NCBI RefSeq assembly: GCF_033115175.1
Contig: NC_084840.1
Coordinates: 76,709,179 to 76,773,178 of the forward strand
Source: Lepus europaeus
Lineage: Eukaryota; Chordata; Mammalia; Lagomorpha; Leporidae
Direction of reading: 5' to 3'
Length of the DNA stretch: 64,000 nucleotides
In this document: piece by piece, positions 33,770 through 47,217 of the stretch
Position numbering within the stretch: the stretch's first letter is position 1
How the letters are laid out: the number at the start of each line of letters is the position of its first letter
Notes under the pieces: generated by a model
Told to the model about the DNA's origin: nothing
The model's database searches: none
What the model saw: the letters and a program-made list of their open reading frames with translations, nothing else
Translations under genes and position numbers: made by a program

Positions 33770-34690
33770 AGTAAAAGCATTGTAAAATTAAAGGGTGAAT
33801 TATTCTGCACCAAGTAGGTGACAAGTACTGAAAGGGGTCCAGTCTACAAGAGTCAAAATTGTTATAGAAGGAAAAACTAATGACAAAAAGGAAATATATG
33901 GGCAAAGAAATAAAATTCACAGGCATTTTTTCAAAGGATGAAATGTAAATGGCCAACATATATATGAAAAAATTCTCAGGATCACTAGCCATCTTGAAAT
34001 GGAAATAAAAATCTCCATGAAATTTACCTCACCTCATTTAGAATGGCTATCATCCAAAAATGAAAAAAAAAATGCTGGTGAGATGTGGAGGAAAAGGCAC
34101 CCTAATACACTACTGGTGGGAATGTAAACTAGTACAACCATAATGGAGGAAAGTATGGTTATTCCTCAGAAATCTAAAAATACATCTACCCTATAACTGA
34201 CTCTATCTACTCCTGGGAACTTAACCAAAGGAAGTGAAATCAGGGTATCAAATCTATTTATACCCCATGTTTACAGCAGTTGAATACAAAGTAGCAAAGA
34301 TACGGATCAACCCAAATGTTCATCAACTGATGAATGAGTAAAGACACTGCGGTATATACACACAGGCGGCAGTTTTACCCACTATGCCACCACTAACCCA
34401 AGGTATATATATATACAATGTAGTAAAACTGTGTAAGAATGAAACCCTGTTTTTCATAAAATGGATGCAATTTGAGCCCATTATGCTTAGTGAAATTAAC
34501 TAGTTTCAAAATGATAATAGCATACATAAATAATATACATAACACAAAAAATGAAATGCATATGAGTAGAACTGACACTTTGAAATCTGGTCCTTGTTCT
34601 TACTCCTGAGAAACAGTGGTTTTTCTACTTATCATTTGTTGAATTCTTTAGTGGAGGGTGAAGCTTATGATTATAAAAAGTAAGAAAAAG
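33770..34690. repeat. Tandem duplication unit 3 (partial)
   Basis: Segment X (33770-33905) and the old L1 (33905-34690) are present. The unit then ends at the 5' end of the L1 starting near 34697, so exons a and b are not found a third time. Confidence 0.7.
33905..34690 (+). mobile_element. Old L1 3' fragment, unit 3
   Basis: Diverged ORF2 tail (TCAGGATCACTAGCCATC, GGTGGGAATGTAAACTAG) and 3' region. It parallels 30410-31366. Confidence 0.75.
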
Positions 34691-35760
34691 ATTTATAGGA
34701 GGGCTCTAAGATGGTAGAATAGGGAGGGAGCTCACTGATAGTCTGGGAAAAGATAGTTTAATAAAATGGAGATACTGTAGTCTCAGGGAAGAGTTAGGGG
34801 AAAAAACTGCAGAGGAACTCTTCCAGAATTAGAGGGACACGGTGGACCTATGTGGAGGGCATGGGCGCCCACGCCTTGGGATCCCAGCTGCTAAGTCTAT
34901 GCACCAGCACTGGAAAGGGAGGTGAGGTGAAACCTCAGTAGCCAGAGATACTGGCAGAAAAGCGGCAGGAAGAGCCTAGAGGGAATGAGGCTTGAAGCCC
35001 TGTGGGGGAAAGTACACCAGCCTGACTAGAGGAGAGAAAAAAAAGATAAAAGGGACTGGTACAGACACAATTCTCTCTCTCCACTCACCTTAAAAAGGCA
35101 AGCAAGACAATACAGCGAGCACCATTTTGGACATATGTAACAGCTGTGCCAGCTCAGTGCTGCACATGCACCCAGCCAAGCAGAAAAAACTGACTCTGGT
35201 GGGGAGAAATAACATGAGACTAAGACCTAGTGAATGTGGGAGCTTAGGAAATGGGACAGTAGAAAAAACAAACAGAGAGTGTGTGGGAGAATTCATAGTG
35301 TGGATGAGACATGAGTAGTCTCATTGGGAGATGCCACAAACTTGAGTGGCTTTGGCTACGTGGTGAGACACATTGCAGGGGAATATGAGCTTACACTGTG
35401 GACTGCACAGATCCTTTGGGTGGTCCTTGGGACAGAGCAGACAAATATTATACCCACTGAGGCTAGTGCTCAGGCACTCATTGCCATCAAGGAGAAAGAG
35501 CTCAGCTGAGCAGAATTACTGCCATTCTGAATAAAAAAAAAATAAACAGAGAGAGAGAGAGAGATGTACCATGCCAAACCTGGCTGTGTCACCTTTGGTA
35601 CACCCTTAACTCTGAAGAACTGAACAGAGCTCTCTGGCCACACCCATCTCAAGCCTCTAGAGATTCACCAAAAGCAGACAGTCCACTTAATCTAGAGTCA
35701 TAGTATAATGAAAAGAGCCACCACAGTGAGAAAAAGAAGAAACCAAAGAATACCTCCACA

Positions 35761-36783
35761 ATGCCAAACAACAAACACAGAAACCAAAGAAACAAGAACA
35801 AGGAAAACCTCATGATGCTCCCAAATGAACAGGACATTCCAATACAAGATTATGATGATGAGATAGAAGAAATGCAAGACACGGATTTCAAAAAATTTAT
35901 GATAAGAACATTTAGAAGTTCTCAAAAACAAATTCTTGAACTACAGAAATCCTTACTGGACAGGATAGAAAATCTCTCTCATGAAAATGAAATCTTAAGG
36001 AGGAATCAAAATGAAATGAAACAACTAGTAGAATATGAAATTGTGATAGTGAAGAGAGATCAAAATGAAATGAAGAATTCAATAGATCAAATGACAAATG
36101 CATTAGAGAGCCTTAAAAACAGAATCAGTGAGATAGAAGAGAGAATATTGGATTTAGAAGACAGAGCACAGGAAAGTATACAAACCAAAGAAAAGAAGAG
36201 GAAATTAGAAATCTAAAACATATTGTTGGGAATCTACACGATACTATTAAAAAACCCAACATTCGGGTTCCTGAAGGCATTGAGAGGGAGAAAGGATTAG
36301 AAGGCCTTTTTAGTTAGATATTAGCAGAGAACTGCCTGGGTTTAGAGAAAGAAAGACATCCAACTAGAGGAAGCTCATAGAACCCCTAGTAAACATGACC
36401 AAAAGAGATCCTCATCACGACACGTTGTAATCAAACTCACCACAGTTAAACATAAAGAAAAGATCCTAAAATGTGAAAGAGAGAAACGTCAGATTACTCT
36501 CAGAGGATCTCCAATTAGACTCACAGCAGACTTCTCATCAGAAACCCTACAGGCTAGGAGGGAATGGCGAGATATACCCCTGCTACTAAGAGAAAAAAAC
36601 TGCCATCCCAGAATATTATATCCTGCAAAGCTCTCATTTGTGAATGAAGGTGAAATAAAGACCTTTCATAGCAAACAGAAATTGAAAGAATTTGTCACCA
36701 CTCATCCAACCCTGCAAAAGATGCTTAAAGATGTGTTACACTCAGAAACACAGAAATACGGTCATTAATATGAAAGAAGGTAA
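35761..36783 (+). pseudogene. L1 ORF1, third copy
   Basis: The start MPNNKHRNQRNKNKENLMML is followed by a coiled coil open to 36216. After a frameshift, the RRM and C-terminal domains can be followed (ITLRGSPIRLTADFSSETL; FHSKQKLKEFVTTHP) with further stops, including TAA near 36765. It lacks the two nonsense codons shared by the other two copies, and so serves as the outgroup. Confidence 0.85.
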
Positions 36784-37197
36784 AGGAAGAAAACCTCCGA
36801 GTAAAAGATCACCGAAAGTTTAAAGCATGTATCTGAAATATCTTTGGAAAAATGGCAGGGCAAAAATCACTACTTATCAACAGTCACACTGAATGTAAAT
36901 GGCCTCAACTCTCCAGTTAAAAGGCACAGAATTGCTGAATGAATTAAAAATCAAAACCCATCTATTTGCTGCTTACAAGAAACACATCTTTCCAACAAAG
37001 GTACATGCAGACTGAAGTGAAGGGCTGGAAAAAGTTATTCCATGCCAACAGAAATGAAAAAAGAGTGGGCGTAGCCATCTTAATATCTGACAAAATAAAC
37101 TTTAACATAAAATCTGTTAAAAGACAAAGAGGGGTACTATATAATGACTAAGGGATCAATTCAACAGGAAGATGTAACTATTATAAACATATATGCA

Positions 37198-37536
37198 GGC
37201 TGGCGCCATGGCTCACTAGGCTAAGCCTCTGCCTCTGGTGCCGGCACACTGGGTTCTAGTCCTAGTTGGGGTGCCAGATTCTGTTCCAGTAGCTCCTCTT
37301 CCAGTCCAGCTCTCTGCTGTGGCCCGGGAGTGCAGTGGTGGATGGCTCAAGTGCTTGGGCCCTTCACCCGCATGGGAGACCAGGAGAAGCACGTGGCTCC
37401 TGGCTTTGGATCAGCATGGTACGCTGGCCACAGCAGCCATTGGGGGGTAAACCATGGAAAGGAAAGACCTTTCTCTCTGTCTCTCACTGTCCACTCTGCC
37501 TGTCAAAAAACAAAACAAAACAACAACAACAAAAAC
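37198..37536 (+). mobile_element. CSINE with 13-bp target duplication
   Basis: Plus orientation. Flanked by AAACATATATGCA at 37185-37197 and 37537-37549. It splits the L1 endonuclease frame. Confidence 0.95.
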
Positions 37537-37588
37537 AAACATATATGCACCTAATTACAGGGCAGCGGGTTATTTTAAGATATGTTAA

Positions 37589-39302
37589 GGATAATTGTGT
37601 GTTAATTACAGAGTTCACAAAAAAATACTAAAATGGATAAAGTATTACATTGTACATCAACAGTCAGCACAAGAGCTGATCAAGTCACTATTTCTCATAG
37701 TGTCCATTACACTTCCACAGGTTTCCCTTTGGTGCACAGTTAGTTGTCACCAATCAGGGAAAACAAATAATATTTGTCCCTTTGGGACGGGCTTAATTCA
37801 CTCAGCATGATGCTTTCCAGATTGCTCCATCTTGTTGCAAATGACTGGGTTTCATTGTTTTTGACTGCTGTATAGTATTCTATAGAGTACATGTCCCATA
37901 GTTTCTTTATCCAGTCTACTGTTGATGGGCATTTGGGTTGGTTCCAGGTCTTAGCTATTGTGAATTGAGCTGCAATAAACATTAATGTGCATTGGCTTTT
38001 TTGTTTGCCAATTTAATTTCCTTTGGGTAAATTCCAAGGAGTGGGATGGCTGGGTTGAATGGTAGGGTTATGTTCAGGTTTCTGAGGAATCTCCAGACTA
38101 ACTTCCATAGTGGCTTAACCAGTTTGCATTCCCACCAACAGTGGGTTAGTGTCCCTTTTTCCCCACATCCTCTCCAGCATCTATTGTTGGTTGATTTCTG
38201 AATGTGGGCCATTCTAACCGGGGTGAGGTGAAACCTCATTGTGGTTTTGATTTGCATTTCCCTGATTGCTAGTGATCTTGAACATTTTTTCATGTGTCTG
38301 TTGGCCATTTGGATTTCCACTATAGAAAGATGTCTGTTGAGGTCCTTGGCCCATCTCTTAAGTGGACTGTTTGTTCTGTTGTTGTGGATTTTCTTGATTT
38401 CTTTGTAGATTCTGGTTATCAACCCTTTATCTGTAGTATAGTTTGCAAATATTTTTTCCCATTCTGTCGGTTGCCTCTTCACTTTCCTGACTGTTTCTTT
38501 TGAAGTACAGAAACTTCTCAATTTGATGCAATCCCAAATGTTAATTTTGGCTTTGACTGCCTGTGCTCCTGGGGTCTTTTCCAAGAAGTCTTTACTGTGC
38601 CTATATCTTGCAGGGTTTCTCCACTTTGACTATGGCCTTGTCGGAATAGGATTGAAGTCAGCGAACCCTAAAGGCTTCCATAGCCTCGGCAACTCATGGC
38701 TAGAGCCTAGGGAGATTACTGACACCATAAACAAGAGTGTTAAATTGTTAAATCAACATCAGGAGTCACTGTGTACTAACGTCCCATGTGGGATCTGTCC
38801 TTAATGGGTTGTCCAATGTGAAGTAATGATATAGCTAGTACTGAAACAGTATTTTTACACTTTGTGTTTCTGTGTGGGTGCAAACTGATGAAATCTTTAC
38901 TTAGTATATACTGAAGCAATCTTCTGTATATAAAGATAATTGAAAATGAAAAGAAACCCCTTGGTTTTAAATTGGAAATTACATAGTAAAATAATCAATC
39001 TTTTTTTTTAAATATCTTGCAGGATCTCTGTCATTAATGTGATGTACACTGTTATTTAATGCTATAACTAGTACTCCAACAGTATTTTTTCACTTTGTGT
39101 TGCTATGTGAGGGCAAACTGTTGAAATCTTTATATATACTAAACTGATTTTCTGTATATAAAGAGAATTGAAAATGAATCTTGATGTGAATGGAAGGGGA
39201 GAGCAAGTGGGAAAGGGGAGGGTTGCGGGTGGAGGGGAAGTTGTGGGGGGGGAAGCCTTTGTAATCCATAAGCTGGAAATTCATATTCAATAAAAAAATA
39301 AA
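37589..39302. mobile_element. Twin-primed (5'-inverted) L1
   Basis: 37589-38621 is minus-oriented L1 (ORF2 tail; open stretch 38584-37982). 38622-39302 is plus-oriented L1 3'UTR with both internal units, the G-rich tract and an A-rich end. The two parts are consecutive regions of one L1 with a small gap, joined head-on. ATATGTTAAGGA-like sequence at 37579-37590 and 39305-39316 is the probable target duplication. This is the classic product of twin priming. Confidence 0.85.
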
Positions 39303-41312
39303 ATATATGTTAAGGAACTTAGACTCCAATATAATAGCACTGGGGACTTCAATACTCCACTCTTAGAAATACAGATCAGCCAAACAGAAGATCAACAAGG
39401 AAACAGTAGATGTAATCGATACTATAGCCCAAATGGATCTAACAGATTATCTAGAGAAATTTTCATCCTACACTTGAAAAATACACATTCTCCTCAGCAG
39501 TACATGGAACCTACTCTAGGATTGACCACACACTAGGCCATAAAGCACGACTCAGCAAATTCAAAAGAATTGAAATCCTACCATGCACCTTCTCAGACCA
39601 GAGTGGAATGAACCTGCAAAGCAGCAACTCAGGAATCCCTAGAGTACATGCAGACACACGGAGACTGAACAACATGCTCCTGAATGAACAATGGGTCATA
39701 GAAGAAATCAAAAGAGAAATAAAAAACTTTCTGGAAGTAATGAGGATAACAGCACAACATATCAAATCTTATGGGATACAGCAAAAGCAGTGTTAAAAGG
39801 AAAGTTTATAGTAATAAGTGCCTACATCAAGAAATTGGAAAGGCACCAAATAAATGAGCTTTGAGTGCATCTCAAGGATCTAGAAAAACTGCAGCAAAGC
39901 AGACCCAAAACTAGTAGAAGAAAATAATAAAATTAGAGAAGAAATCAATAGAATTGAATCCAAAAAAACATTCCAAGTGTTCAGCAAAATGAAGAGCTGG
40001 ATTTTTGAAAAAGTAAACAAAGTAGACACACCACTGGACCAACTAATTAAAAAAAGAAAAGACCCAAATCAATAAAATCAGAGATGAAACAGGGAATGTA
40101 ACAAGACACCACAGAAATAAAAGAAGTCATCAGAAATTACTATAAAGAGTTGTATACCAGCAAACAGGGAAATCTATCAGAAATGGATAGATTCCTGGAA
40201 ACATACAACCTACCTAAATTGAACCATGAAGACACAAAAAACTTAAAACAGACGCTTAACCGAGTCAGAACTCAATCAGTAATAAAGGCCCTCCCAACAA
40301 AGAAAAGCCCAGGACCAGATGGATTCACTGCTGAATTCTACCAGACATTTAAAGAAGAACTAACTCCAATTCTTCTCAAACTATGCAGAACAATCGAAAA
40401 AGAGGGAACCCTCCCAAACTCTTTCTATGAATCCACCATCACCTTAATTCCTAAGACGGAGAAAGATGCAGCATTGAAAGAGAATTACAGACCAATTTCC
40501 CTGATGAACATAGATGCAAACATCCTCAATAAAATACTGGCCAACAGAATGCAACAACACATCAGAAAGATCATCTACCCAGACCAAGTGGGATTTATCC
40601 CTGGTATGCAGGGATGGTTCAATGTTCACAAACCAATGAATGTGATACACCACATTAACAGACTGCAGAAGAAAAACCATATGATTATCTCAATAGATGC
40701 AGAGAAAACATTCGATAAAATTCAACACCCTTTCATGACGAAACTTTAAGCAAATTGGGTATAGAAGGAACATTCCTCAATACAATCAAAGCAATTTATG
40801 AAAAACCCACGGCCAGTATCCTATTGAGTAGGGAAAAGTTGGAAGCATTTCCACTGAGATCTGGTACCAGACAGGGATGTCCACTCTCACCACTGCTATT
40901 CAACATACTTTTGGAAGTCTTAGCCAGAGCCATCAGGCAAGAAAAAAGAAATTAAAGGGATAAAAATTTGGAAGGAAGAAGCAAACCATCCCTCTTTGCA
41001 GATGACATGATTCTTTATTTAGGGGATCCAAAGATCTCCACTAAGAGACTATTGGAACTCATAGAAGAGTTTGGCAACGTAGCAGGATATAAAATCAATG
41101 CACAAAAAAAACAGCCTTTGTATACACAGGCAATGCCACGGCTGAGGAAGGACTGCTAAGATCAATCCCATTCACAATAGCTACAAAAACAATCAAATAC
41201 CTTGGAATAAACTTAACTAAGGATGTTAAAGATCTCTATGATGAGAATTACAAAATCTTAAAGAAAGAAATAGAAGAGGATATCAAACAATGGAAAAATC
41301 TTCCATGCTCAT
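39303..41312 (+). mobile_element. L1 part 2 (resumes after nested insertion)
   Basis: Continues the element of 34697 in the same orientation and register (endonuclease, then reverse transcriptase). It ends abruptly at 41312 after GGAAAAATCTTCCATGCTC, where minus-strand L1 sequence begins. Confidence 0.85.
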
Positions 41313-42690
41313 AACAGTGTACAGCACATTAATGACAGAGATCCTGCATGATATTTTTAAAAAAACGATTAATTTTCTATGTAATTTCCAATTTAACACC
41401 AAGTTTCTTTTTTTCATTTTCAATTATCTTTATATACAGAAGATTGCTTCAGTATATACTAAGTAAAGATTTCATCAGTTTGCACCCACACAGAAACACA
41501 AAGTGTAAAAATACTGTTTCAGTACTAGCTATATCATTACTTCACATTGGACAACCCATTAAGGACAGATCCCACATGGGACGTTAGTACACAGTGACTC
41601 CTGATGTTGATTTAACAATTTAACACTCTTGTTTATGGCGTCAGTAATCTCCCTAGGCTCTAGTCATGAGTTGCCGAGGCTATGGAAGCCTTTAGGGTTC
41701 GCTGACTTCGATCTTATTCCGACACGGTCATAGTCAAAGTGGAAGTTCTCTCCTCCCTTCAGAGGAAGGTACCTCCTACCTTGATGGCCCCGTTATTTCA
41801 CTGGGATCACACTCACTGAGATCCTTCATTTAAGTCTTCTTCTTTTTTTTCAGAGTGTCTTGGCTTTCTATGCCTAAAATACTCTCATAGGCTCTTCAGC
41901 CAGATCCAAATGCCTTAAGGGCTAATTCTGAGGCCAGAGGGCTGTTTAGGACATCTGCCATTCTATGAGTCTGCTGTGTCTCCCCCTTCCCACGTTGGAT
42001 CCTTCTCTCCCTTTTTTGGTTTTATCAGTTAGTATTAGCAGACATTAGTTTGTTTGTGTGATCCCTTTGACTCTTAGATCGATCTATCAGTGTGATCAAC
42101 TGTGAACTGAAATTGATCACCTGAACTAGTGAGATGGCATTGGTACATGCCACCTTGATGGGATTGTATTGGAATCCCCTGGCACGTTTCTAACTCCATC
42201 ATTTGAGGCAAGTCCGATTGAGCATGTCCCCAATTCTACATCTCCTCCCTCTCTTTTTCTCATTCGTATATTTCATTGGGATCACTTTTAAGATTTAAAC
42301 ACCTAAGAATAATTGTGTGTTAATTACAGATTTCAACCACTAGTGTTAGAACAAAAAAATACTAAAATGGATAAAGTATTACATTGTACATCAACAGTCA
42401 GCACAAGAGCTGATCAAGTCACTATTTCTCATAGTGTCCATTTCACTTCCACAGGTTTCCCTTTGGTGCTCAGTTAGTTGTCACCGATCAGGGAAAACAA
42501 ATAATATTTGTCCCTTTGGGACGGGCTTAATTCACTCAGCATGATGCTTTCCAGATTGCTCCATCTTGTTGCAAATGACCGGGTTTCCATGTTTTTGACT
42601 GCTGTATAGTATTCTATAGAGTACATGTCCCATAGTTTCTTTATCCAGTCTACTGTTGATGGGCATTTGGGTTGGTTCCAGGTCTTAGCT
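41313..42690 (-). mobile_element. L1 3'UTR and ORF2 tail, minus strand
   Basis: Starts inside the second 3'UTR unit (no poly-T) and runs through the 3'UTR to the ORF2 C-terminus (open 42701-42474, ending SLIGDN). It is joined at 42690 to plus-strand ORF2 sequence. The overlap in content with the following segment means this is not a simple twin-primed insertion. Confidence 0.8.
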
Positions 42691-44155
42691 TCAATAGACA
42701 TTTTTCAAAAGAGGAAATCCAAATGGCCAACAGACACATGAAAAAATGTTCAGGATCACTAGCAATCAGGGAAATACAAATCAAAACCACAATGAGATTT
42801 CACCTCACCTGGTTAGAATGGCTCACATTCAGAAATCTACCAACAATAGATGCTGGAGAGGATCTGGGGAAAAAGGGGCACTAACCCACTGTTGGTGGGA
42901 ATGCAAACTGGTTAATCCACTATGGAAGTCAGTTTGCTGATTCCTCAGAAACCTGAATATAACCCTACCCTACAACCCAGCTAACAGTAGACTGGATAAA
43001 GAAATTATGAGACATGTACTCTATAGAATACTATACAGCAGTCAAAAACAATGAAACCCGGTCATTTGCAACAAAACAGAGGAATCTGGAAAACATCATG
43101 CTGAGTGAATTAAGTCAGTCCCAAAGTGACAAATATCATATGTTCTCTCTGATCGGTGACAACTAACCAACCACCAAAAAGGAAACCTGTTGAAGTGAAA
43201 GGGACACTATGGGAAACAGCGACTTGATCAGCCCTTGTCCTGACTGTTGATGTAAAATTTAATACTTTATCCCTTTTAGTATTTTTTTGTTCTACTTAAT
43301 ACTATTGGTTGAACTCTGTAATTAACACACATTTATTCTTAGGTGTTGAAATTTAACTGAAAAGTGATCCTTGTTAAATATAAGAGTGGAATAAGAGAGG
43401 GAGGAGATGTACAATTTGGGACATGCTTAATCAGACTTGCCCCAAATGGTGGAGTTGGAAATGTGCCAGGGGATTCCAACACATCCCCTTTAAGATTGCA
43501 TATACCAATGCCATCTCACTAGTCCAAGTGATCAATTTCAGTTCACAATTGATCACACTGATAGGTCTAAGAGTCAAAGGGATCACACAAACAAGACTAG
43601 TGTCTGCTAATACTAACTGATAGAATAAAAAAGGAGAGAATGATCCACCATGGGAAGTGGGATACACAGCAGACTCACAGAATGGCAGATGTCCTAAAGA
43701 GCCCTCTGGCCTCAGAATTAGCCCTTAAGGCATTCAGATCTGGCTGAAGAACCCATGTGAGTATTTTAGGCATAGAAAGCCAAGACACTCTGGAAAAAAA
43801 AAGAAGACCTATATGAAAGGTCTCTGCGAGTGAGATCCCAGTGGAAAGAACAGGTCATCAAAGAAGGAGGTACCTTTCTCTGAAGGGAGGAGAGAACTTC
43901 CACTTTGACTATGACCTAAATAAGATCAGAGTCAGCAAACTCAAAAGACTTCCACAGCCTTGGCAACTCATAACAAGAGACTAGGGTGATTACTGATGCC
44001 ATAAACAAGAGTGTCAAATTGTTAAGTCAACAACAGGAGTCACTGTGTACTTACTCCTCATGTGGGATCTCTGTCCCTAATGTGTTGTCCAATGTGCAGT
44101 GATGCTATAACTAGTACTTAAACAGTATTTTACACTTTATGTATTTTAATAAAAA
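42691..44155 (+). mobile_element. L1 ORF2 tail and 3'UTR, plus strand
   Basis: ORF2 C-terminal sequence ([20 protein letters not shown]) to about 43165, then the 3'UTR to TTAATAAAAAAAC (~44155). This may be the end of the 34697 L1, with about 0.85 kb of ORF2 lost at the inverted junction. Confidence 0.8.
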
Positions 44156-45467
44156 AACTGTGATGAAAGAAATTATCAAGCACCAAAAGATGGATAATAA
44201 TCCTTGTTTGTGGATTAGAATATCATTAAAATATCCATAATACCTACAGCAATCTAGAAATTCAAGAAAATCCCTCCCAAAATAATGGTGACATTCTTTA
44301 CAGAACTAGAAAAAAACCCACAAAATTCACAAGGAACCACAAATGTAGCAGAAGAACCACAGTGATCCTGAGGGAAGAAACAAACAAAAACCAAGTTAGA
44401 AAACATCACAGTATCATTTTAAAGCACATTTAAACTCCACAGCAATTAAAATAGCTTGGTATTGGCATAAAAACTGACACATGGGCCAAGAAAACAGAAA
44501 ACAGGATAGAAATTAATCCACATGCATACAGCCAAATGATTTACTAAGATACCATGAGTATATACATTGGAGTAAAGACAGTCTTTTCAACAAATGTGCT
44601 GGGACACTGGAGATATGTATGTAGGATTAATGGATTAAAGGCCTAAATGTGAGACCGAAACTATGAAATTGTTAAAAGAAAACAGAGGGGAAACACTTCA
44701 AGACATTGACGTAGGCAAGGATTTCTTGGACAAGACCCCAAAGCACAGGCATCAGAAGCAAAACTGGATATATGAGATCACCAAACTTAGAATCTTCTGC
44801 ACAATCGGTAAAGAAACATCTAACAAAATGGTAGAAAATATTCACAAACTAGTTATTGAAGGATAAATGCCTGGAAAATATCAGAAACTCAAGAAACTCA
44901 ATAACTACTTGAGTTAAGAAACAAATAAAGAACCTGAATAGACAATTCTCATTAGAAGAAAAATCCAGTGTCCAACAAATATATTAGAAAGTGTTATCAC
45001 TGGCCACCAGAGAAATGAATATCAAAACCACAATGAGAGCTTTAAGTTACCTGCACTTCCATGTTTATGGAAGTGCACAGTAGCTAAGCTATGGAACCAA
45101 CCTAGATGTCCATCAACTGATGATTGGATCAAGAAAATATGGTATATTTACATAATGGAATATTACTCAGCAACAAAAAAGAATGACATCCTGACCCTTG
45201 CAACAAAATAGATGCAACTGGAGATCATTATCCTAAGTGAAGTAAGTCAGATCCAAAATGAAAAATATCATTTTCCCTTATTTGTGGTAGTTGGTATATA
45301 GATGTTACTATACTTTCATCTATTATTAATGTTTACTATATATGAGTAAAATGGAAAATTTCATTTGCTTACTATTTGTAAGTACTTGCTATATTCTTTT
45401 CACTTGTTGAACCATTTAGTGGCACATTAAGCACTGAATATAATGTAAATTAAAAATATGCAATCTT
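44156..45467 (+). mobile_element. Old L1 fragment, plus strand
   Basis: Diverged ORF2 C-terminal half and 3' end (GGTAGTTGGTATATA, TGGAATATTACTCAGCAACA). A short open stretch at 44663-44866 corresponds to the KDFLDKTPK region. Confidence 0.75.
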
Positions 45468-45790
45468 GGGCTGGCACAGCAGCTCACTAGGCTAATCCTC
45501 CACCTGTGGCCCCGGTACTCCGGGTTCTAGTTCCAGTTGGGGCGCCGGTTCTGTCCTGGTTGCTCCTCTTCCAGTCCAGCTCTCTGCTGTGGCCCGGGAA
45601 GGCATTGGAGGATGGCCCAAGTGTTTTGGCCCTGCACCCACATAGGAGACCAGGAGGAAGCACCTGGCTCCTGGCTCCGGATCGGCATAGGGCGCCAGCC
45701 GTAGCGGCCTTTTGGGGGTAAACCAACGGAAGGAAGACCTTTCTCTATGTCTCTCTCTCTCTCACTGTCTAACCCTGCCTGTCAAAAAAA
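45468..45790 (+). mobile_element. CSINE, young type
   Basis: Plus orientation with head GGGCTGGCACAGCAGCTCAC and tail CTGCCTGTCAAAAAAAG. Confidence 0.92.
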
Positions 45791-46450
45791 GTACAATCTC
45801 AAAAATTTAGAGACTATGAGGGAGTATGGGATGTATTTTATTGTTAGAATTGTATCTATGAACTACATTGAATCTAATCTATTTGTATAATATCACATTA
45901 ACATGGATGAGAATTGTGCTGTAGGACCCCATTATTAGGATCATATGCTGTGGCCCTGAGAATCTAATGCACTAGCCAACTCTTTTTAAAAAGAGAGTAT
46001 CAAATTCTGATAAGGAAATGGAGAAAAATGAACTCATATATGCATAGTTGGCGAGAATGAAAAACTGCTATGGAAACAGTATGAAGACTTCTTAAATATC
46101 TACAAATAGAATTACCATATTATCTAGGAACGCCACTACCAGGTATATCTCCAAAACAAATGAGCTATCTGCTCTACCATGTTTATTGTAGCACTGTTCA
46201 CAATAGACAAGATAGGGAATCAATCAAGTTGCTCATCATTAGATGAATGGAAAACAAAATTATGTGTATGTAAGCACATTGGAATACTATTCAACCATAA
46301 AAAATGAAATCAGGACATCTGCAGAACAGTGGGTGGAAATGAAATAAGCTAGACACAAATACTACATGTTTTCCCTCACTGGGGAAACTGGGTATGGCTC
46401 ATTAATTGTGACAAATATATCAAATAATATAATATGTAAATAAAAATTAA
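45791..46450 (+). mobile_element. Very old L1 3' fragment
   Basis: Recognisable by TGGAATACTATTCAACCATA and CACTACCAGGTATATCTCC. Highly diverged. Its left border is unclear (about 45960). Confidence 0.6.
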
Positions 46451-46966
46451 ATCCAAACTTTAAACAAATGTCATGAATCCCAGTATTCTGAGCTGACTTC
46501 TAAAATTCTTCTTCCTGTACCTCTCAGTATTTTCCTTCTTCAAACTTGTCCTGCTCCCGTCAGTTCCATTTTTATCTTCTTTCATTGGGTTAGTTTTCAA
46601 ATTCCTTTCATATCCTCTTTTACTGGGTACACAAGGCCCACTTCCCCTCACTAATTAAAACATGCACCCACATCATGATAAAGAAGAATACTAGGCTTAG
46701 AACTCAGGACACTGTAATCAAAACTCATTTCTGTCACTCACTCTATCCAAATAAATCATTTTAATCAGTTTGAGTTTCAGATGTCCCACCTGAACAACCA
46801 CTTCGCTAGGATGCTAAACACAGAGTGTTTTTATCATGTTCTAGGAATCATTAAAATCCTGATGTTCTATGTGCTTTTGCTTCTGTCTATAGAAAAAGGG
46901 AATAATAATGGCAGAAATGGAAAAAATAGGAGAACAAAAAAAAATGGAAAAAAATCAGAAAAATTA
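46451..46966. other. No gene seen
   Basis: About 500 bp of unassigned sequence with an A-rich stretch (46910-46965) before a SINE. Confidence 0.5.
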
Positions 46967-47180
46967 GAGCAGGCAATGTGGTGTAGTGGGTTAAGCTGCC
47001 ACCTGCAATGACAACATACCATATGGCCACCACTTTGTGTCTGGCTGCTCCTCTTCTGACCCACCTCCCTGCTAACATACCCAAGAAAGCAGCAAAAGAT
47101 GGTTCAAGTACTTTGGCCCCTGCAACCTGCCTGCCCTAACCCTAGCCATAACAGCCATTTGGGAAGTAAATCAAAAGATG

Positions 47181-47217
<37 letters not shown>

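Larger units (their letters stand above)
34697..37588 (+). mobile_element. L1 with 5'UTR, ORF1 and start of ORF2 (part 1)
   Basis: The 5' end AGGAGGGCTCTAAGATGG carries a degenerate YY1 core. The 5'UTR runs to 35760, ORF1 spans 35761-36783 and ORF2 starts at 36852. The element is broken by a SINE (37198-37536) and a twin-primed L1 (37589-39302), then resumes at 39303. Its 5'UTR is the same type as at 3012 and 13916, but the element is older than the 3645 L1. Confidence 0.9.
36852..41312 (+). pseudogene. L1 ORF2, interrupted
   Basis: The start ATGGCAGGGCAAAAATCAC is followed by endonuclease pieces to 37588. After the nested insertion, endonuclease resumes at 39303 (RLNNMLLNEQWVIEEIKREI). Reverse transcriptase is open from 40150 to 40749 ([19 protein letters not shown]), and the catalytic [14 protein letters not shown] lies at about 40983-41026. 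Recognisable ORF2 stops at 41312. It has many indels and stops and is not functional. Confidence 0.85.
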
